From Bacteroidales bacterium UBA1205 (lineage in GTDB: Bacteria; Bacteroidota; Bacteroidia; Bacteroidales; WCHB1-69): a stretch of 17,527 nucleotides of DNA. The position numbers were made by a program, and so were the translations under genes. Under the pieces are notes generated by a model. It did not search any database. It saw nothing but the letters and a program-made list of their open reading frames with translations, and was not told where the DNA came from. Of this stretch, positions 14,066 to 17,527 are shown one piece after another; the stretch's first letter is position 1; the number at the start of each line of letters is the position of its first letter. Location: contig DBXT01000011.1 of assembly GCA_002309615.1 (NCBI GenBank), forward strand, positions 1 through 17,527. The letters run 5' to 3'.

Positions 14066-15325
14066 CTATGCTTTGTACTTTTTAAAGAGGATAGAAACAT
14101 TGTGTCCCCCGAAACCGAATGAATTGGATATTGCCACATTCACTTTTCGTTCTTGATAATGGTTATATGTATAGTTCAATTTGTTGTCTATACGGTCATC
14201 ATCTGCAAAGTGATTGATGGTAGGGGGGATTAAATCATAATAGATGGATAATATAGTGGCAACGGCTTCTATGGCACCGGCACCGCCCAAGAGGTGTCCT
14301 ATCATGGATTTTATGGCGTTGAGGTGCATGGTATATGCATGCTCTCCGAATAAGGATACTATTGCTTTTATTTCCATAATGTCACCGATAGGGGTAGACG
14401 TGCCATGAGTGTTGATGTGGTCTACGCTGTCAAGGGGTAGTTCGGCATCTTCCAGTGCGTTGCGCATAGATAATACGGCACCGTTTCCGCTGGGGTGTGG
14501 TGCAGTAATATGATATGCGTCAGAAGACAATCCTACACCTGCTATTTCCGCATATATTTTTGCACCGCGTTTGAGCGCATGGTCCAAATCTTCCAAAATG
14601 ATGGATGCTGCACCTTCTCCCAATACAAATCCGTCTCTGTCTCTGTCAAAAGGACGAGAAGCGGTTTTAGGGTCATCGTTACGGGTAGATAATGCCATCA
14701 TGGCATTAAAACCGCCCAATCCCGCACAATTGATAGGAGCTTCACTGCCGCCGACAACAAGCCAATCGGCTTTGCCTAAGCGAATAATGTTAAATGCATC
14801 GCTTATGGCATTGGCTGACGAGGAACAGGCAGAAGAGGTGATATAGTTAGGCCCGCGTAAATCAAAATAGATAGATATATTGCCCGCAGCCATATCACCT
14901 ATACATTTAGGAATAAAGAAAGGACTAAAACGGGGATTGTTAATATCTTTGGCATAACCCACCAATTCTTCACAATAAGTGTTACTGCCGCCTATGCCGG
15001 TGCCCCAAACAACACCTGCTCGCTCTTTGTTGATTTTATCCATGTCCAATTGTGCATCCAAAATAGCTTCTTTAGTAGAAGCGAGTGCAAATTGGGTAAA
15101 TAAATCCATTTTCCGAATTTCCTTTATATTGATGGGGAAATGTTCGGAAAAATCAAAGTTTTTTACTTCGCAAGCAAAACGTGTTTTGAAAGGAGTAGCA
15201 TCCCAGCGAGTGATTGGACCTGCTCCACTTACTCCGTTAAGTAAGTTCTTCCAAAATTCTGGCCAAGAATTTCCTATCGGAGTAAGTGCGCCTAATCCAG
15301 TTACGACTACCCGCTTTAATTCCAT
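14066..15325 (-). CDS. fabF: 3-oxoacyl-[acyl-carrier-protein] synthase II
   Basis: This 419-residue condensing enzyme elongates acyl-ACP with malonyl-ACP in type II fatty acid synthesis. The full thiolase-fold sequence is present, with active-site Cys167 in ITSSACSSSANAI, His307 in NTHGTSTPIGD, Lys339 in AIKSMIGHLLGGAGA and His344 in the same segment. The glycine-rich end FGFGGHNVSILFKK is also present. Length is normal. It lies 10 nt after acpP, which encodes its carrier-protein substrate, and 7 nt before rnc, so the three are one operon. Confidence 0.96.
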   Translation of the reverse strand: MELKRVVVTGLGALTPIGNSWPEFWKNLLNGVSGAGPITRWDATPFKTRFACEVKNFDFSEHFPINIKEIRKMDLFTQFALASTKEAILDAQLDMDKINKERAGVVWGTGIGGSNTYCEELVGYAKDINNPRFSPFFIPKCIGDMAAGNISIYFDLRGPNYITSSACSSSANAISDAFNIIRLGKADWLVVGGSEAPINCAGLGGFNAMMALSTRNDDPKTASRPFDRDRDGFVLGEGAASIILEDLDHALKRGAKIYAEIAGVGLSSDAYHITAPHPSGNGAVLSMRNALEDAELPLDSVDHINTHGTSTPIGDIMEIKAIVSLFGEHAYTMHLNAIKSMIGHLLGGAGAIEAVATILSIYYDLIPPTINHFADDDRIDNKLNYTYNHYQERKVNVAISNSFGFGGHNVSILFKKYKA

Positions 15326-15335
15326 TTAAATAGAA

Positions 15336-15569
15336 TTATTTGGTAGCTTCTTTGATGAAGTTTATAGCATCGCCAACGGTTGCTATGGATTCTTGTACGT
15401 CTTCGGGTATTTTAATTTTGAATTCGTTTTCAAAAACCATTAATAACTCAACAGTATCCAAAGAATCTGCTCCTAAATCATTTACAAAGTGTTTGTCAGG
15501 AGTAACTTCTGATTTGTCTCTACCAAGTTTGTCAGCAACTAATGCTATAACTTTTTCTTCTATCTCCAT
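15336..15569 (-). CDS. acpP: Acyl carrier protein
   Basis: This 77-residue acidic four-helix protein carries growing acyl chains on 4'-phosphopantetheine. The attachment Ser36 lies in the classic DLGADSLDTVELLM motif. Length and charge are typical. It is the first gene of the acpP-fabF-rnc operon, with a promoter box about 54 nt upstream on the minus strand and an AT-rich leader. Confidence 0.97.
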   Translation of the reverse strand: MEIEEKVIALVADKLGRDKSEVTPDKHFVNDLGADSLDTVELLMVFENEFKIKIPEDVQESIATVGDAINFIKEATK

Positions 15570-15623
15570 GTCTATTAATTTTAAATTAAAAAAATTAATT
15601 TATTTAAAAATTTAAACTGAATG

Positions 15624-15631
15624 CAAATGTA
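15624..15631 (-). promoter_or_regulatory. -7 promoter box of the acpP-fabF-rnc operon
   Basis: On the minus strand the box reads TAcaTTTG, 54 nt before the acpP ATG. TTTG at 15648-15651 (minus strand) is a possible -33 element with a short 16-nt spacer. The 224-bp gap to the next gene also holds the divergent YfcC promoter box. Confidence 0.5.
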
Positions 15632-15746
15632 TAAAATTTTATGTTTACAAATCCCAAATGGCAGGTAAATTTTTGCACAATGTTTGTTAATTTGTTGATA
15701 TTATGTGTTTTATTTTTATAACAATGGATTGTTATTAAATAAATGT

Positions 15747-15754
15747 TACCTTTG
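15747..15754 (+). promoter_or_regulatory. -7 promoter box of the yfcC-family gene
   Basis: TAccTTTG in the context TGTTAccTTTGCA is identical in this core to the boxes at 5607 and 17454. It ends 39 nt before the first ATG. A TTG at 15729-15731 gives a 15-nt spacer, shorter than usual. Confidence 0.6.
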
Positions 15755-15793
15755 CAAAAAAAATCAGAATTTTAAATCTAAGCATAAAGAGAG

Positions 15794-17410
15794 ATGAGCA
15801 TGACGAAACGCAAATTTAAAATACCCGGTACATTTACTATTGTTTTTTGCATTGTTTTGTTAGCTGCTGTGTCAACGTGGATAATTCCCGGCGGAGAATT
15901 CGTTCGTAGCAGTCAGGTGGTGGATGGAGTTGCAAGAGATGTGGTAGTGCCCGGTTCCTATCATGCAGTAGATGCACGGTGGCAAACATGGCAGGTGTTT
16001 TCTGCTTTTTTCAACGGGTTTGTGCGTACATCTAATATTATAGTGTTTATATTTATGATAGGGGGGGCTTTCTGGATATTCAACCACACGAAAGCAATAG
16101 ATGTAGGTGTGCAAATGTTTTTATCTAAAATGCAACATTTACAGCAGAAAAAAGTATTCAAACATGTTAATGTCAATTATTTAGTGATTGCAAGTATTAT
16201 GCTTGTATTTAGCCTCTTCGGTGCTGTTTTCGGCATGAGTGAAGAAACCATAGCCTTTGTTATTATTTTTGTGCCTTTGTCTATTTCTATGGGCTATGAT
16301 GCTTTGGTAGGTGTGGCTATGTGTTATCTGGCGGCGCATGTCGGCTTTGCCGGTGCCGTTTTTAATCCTTTCACCATAGGAATAGCACAAGGTTTGGCTG
16401 GCTTGCCTTCATTTTCCGGATTTGAATACAGATTAATATGCTGGCTTATTTTTACCGTTTCAGGTATAGCCTTCACTTTATGGTATGCATCTGTCATACA
16501 TCGTAATCCTGAACGTTCACCGCTATATGCTTTAAACGATTATTGGCGTAATCATGTCAGCGAGCAGCAAGTACAGAGTGTTCATAGTGAACCATCAAGT
16601 AAGGCGGCATGGCTCTTATGGGGAATACTTTCCGCTATTTTTGTGGTAGTTTCCTTTTATTATACTTTTACTAACATTACCATCAGTCATTTTACCCTCA
16701 CTTGTCCTATTGTACCCATACTAACAGCATTGTTTGTAATCGTAGGCTTTTTTGCTTTGCGAAAAAGTGTTCATATGTTCATCTTGTCTTTGTTGTTGTT
16801 TACCATTTTGGCATTAATAGTGGGTGTGTTGGGATATCAATGGTATGTTGAGGAAATAGCCACATTGTTTTTAATCATGGGCATATGTGCCGGTGTGGCA
16901 TATGCATGCTCCATGGATAAAATATGTTCACTCTTTTTGGAAGGGTGTAAAGATATTATGAGTGCGGCATTAATAGTAGGATTGGCCGGCGGTATAATAG
17001 TAGTCATGCAAGACGGCAGAGTGATAGATACCATGTTATACGGCATCTCACGGTCCATGCAACATGCCAGCAACGAAGCCGCATTGGGATTGATGTATGC
17101 ATTTCAAAATGTACTCAATTTAATGATTCCTTCGGGGTCGGCAAAAGCGGCACTCACCATTCCCATTATGTCCGAATTTGCAGATATGCTACATATAGCT
17201 CGGCAGACTATGGTGTTGGCATTCCAGTTCGGAGATGGCATCACCAATATGATCACCCCTGCTTCCGGTGTGTTAATAGGATGTTTGGGAGCGGCAAAAA
17301 TTCCTTATTCTTTATGGGTAAAATGGATATGGAAATTCGTCGTATTTTTATTTTTGTTGGGTTTTGCTTTACTATTACCTACATTATATATACCATTGAA
17401 CGGATTTTGA
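15794..17410 (+). CDS. YfcC family integral membrane transporter
   Basis: This 538-residue inner-membrane protein has about a dozen hydrophobic helices. It shows the YfcC/DcuC-superfamily hallmarks: an N-terminal helix followed by STWIIPGGEF, FGMSEETIAFVIIFVPLSIS (about 146-165), GYDALVGVAM, GFAGAVFNPFTIGIAQGLAG (about 184-203) and, near the end, PSGSAKAALTIPIMSEFAD and FGDGITNMITPASGVL. Family members are called C4-dicarboxylate or basic amino-acid carriers, but the true substrate is poorly established. A second ATG at 15800 has better spacing from the AGAGAGA stretch ending at 15793 and could be the real start, two residues shorter. It diverges from acpP, and a tRNA gene with its own promoter follows. 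No clear terminator is seen after the stop. Confidence 0.88.
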   Translation: MSMTKRKFKIPGTFTIVFCIVLLAAVSTWIIPGGEFVRSSQVVDGVARDVVVPGSYHAVDARWQTWQVFSAFFNGFVRTSNIIVFIFMIGGAFWIFNHTKAIDVGVQMFLSKMQHLQQKKVFKHVNVNYLVIASIMLVFSLFGAVFGMSEETIAFVIIFVPLSISMGYDALVGVAMCYLAAHVGFAGAVFNPFTIGIAQGLAGLPSFSGFEYRLICWLIFTVSGIAFTLWYASVIHRNPERSPLYALNDYWRNHVSEQQVQSVHSEPSSKAAWLLWGILSAIFVVVSFYYTFTNITISHFTLTCPIVPILTALFVIVGFFALRKSVHMFILSLLLFTILALIVGVLGYQWYVEEIATLFLIMGICAGVAYACSMDKICSLFLEGCKDIMSAALIVGLAGGIIVVMQDGRVIDTMLYGISRSMQHASNEAALGLMYAFQNVLNLMIPSGSAKAALTIPIMSEFADMLHIARQTMVLAFQFGDGITNMITPASGVLIGCLGAAKIPYSLWVKWIWKFVVFLFLLGFALLLPTLYIPLNGF

Positions 17411-17453
17411 AAAAAAATCTGCCGCCAACGGGTGTGGAAATATAAAAAAGTGT

Positions 17454-17461
17454 TACCTTTG
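17454..17461 (+). promoter_or_regulatory. -7 promoter box of the tRNA gene
   Basis: TAccTTTG in the same TGTTAccTTTGCA context as other boxes lies 24 nt upstream of the tRNA 5' end. It suggests independent transcription of the tRNA. No clear -33 TTG is present. Confidence 0.55.
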
Positions 17462-17485
17462 CACCACTTGAATGTTTCAAAGGAG

Positions 17486-17527
17486 GGGACGTTAGCCCAG
17501 CTGGTTTAGAGCGCTGCCTTCACACGG
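17486..17527 (+). tRNA. tRNA-Val (CAC), 5' part, cut by the window edge
   Basis: The 5' acceptor strand GGGACGT, then T8-A9, the D-arm with AGCTGG, and the anticodon stem start CTGCC followed by loop TTCACAC are visible. Positions 34-36 read CAC, which decodes the valine codon GTG. The 3' half lies beyond the window, so pairing of the acceptor and T arms cannot be checked. The D-stem (GCCC against GAGC) has one C-A mismatch at 12-23. A shifted anticodon stem would break the loop geometry, so Val-CAC is preferred. Confidence 0.8.

Overview
The window looks like a chromosomal piece of a Bacteroidota (Bacteroidetes) genome, probably Bacteroidales-like. The evidence is the recurring -7 promoter box TAnnTTTG (often as GTTAcCTTTGCA), the near absence of strong Shine-Dalgarno sites, a carboxypeptidase-regulatory-like TonB-dependent receptor, and the gene order acpP-fabF-rnc. 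The species cannot be named from the sequence alone.

Bases 1-6545 are an accessory region on the + strand: a tandem array of RHS/YD-repeat cassettes. Each complete unit has (a) a TAnnTTTG promoter box ending only 4 nt before an ATG, (b) a shortened RHS protein with no signal peptide or delivery domain, running from the middle of the YD repeats through the RHS core to a DPxG junction, (c) a new, AT-rich C-terminal domain after DPxG, and (d) a small partner gene directly downstream. Unit 1 (186-2527) and unit 2 (2584-5577) are complete. Unit 3 (5619-6545) is cut off before the core and ends in a terminator hairpin. The first 155 bases are the tail of another small gene in the partner position, so the array probably continues upstream. 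Both C-terminal domains appear to be related zincin-like (M91-type) metallopeptidase domains. Unit 2 keeps HELGH, while in unit 1 the first histidine is serine (SEAYH). The simplest reading is an array of orphan polymorphic-toxin tips with partner or immunity genes, serving either as individually expressed short proteins or as a recombination reservoir for a full-length RHS gene outside the window.

Bases 6584-17527 are housekeeping or core-like. A DUF1846 protein (-) converges on the RHS array over a bidirectional terminator. A 290-bp AT-rich gap with several inverted repeats separates it from a divergent TonB-dependent receptor (+), followed 2 nt later by tcdA (tRNA t6A dehydratase). An ABC-2 exporter pair follows (YbhF-like ATPase plus permease, +). 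The acpP-fabF-rnc operon (-; acyl carrier protein, 3-oxoacyl-ACP synthase II, RNase III) converges on the permease with 2 nt between stops. Divergent from acpP is a YfcC-family membrane transporter (+), and a tRNA-Val(CAC) gene with its own promoter box runs off the right edge.

The main candidates for something undescribed are the cassette architecture with apparently leaderless starts, the HExxH-to-SExxH change in unit 1, and the two unrecognised partner genes.
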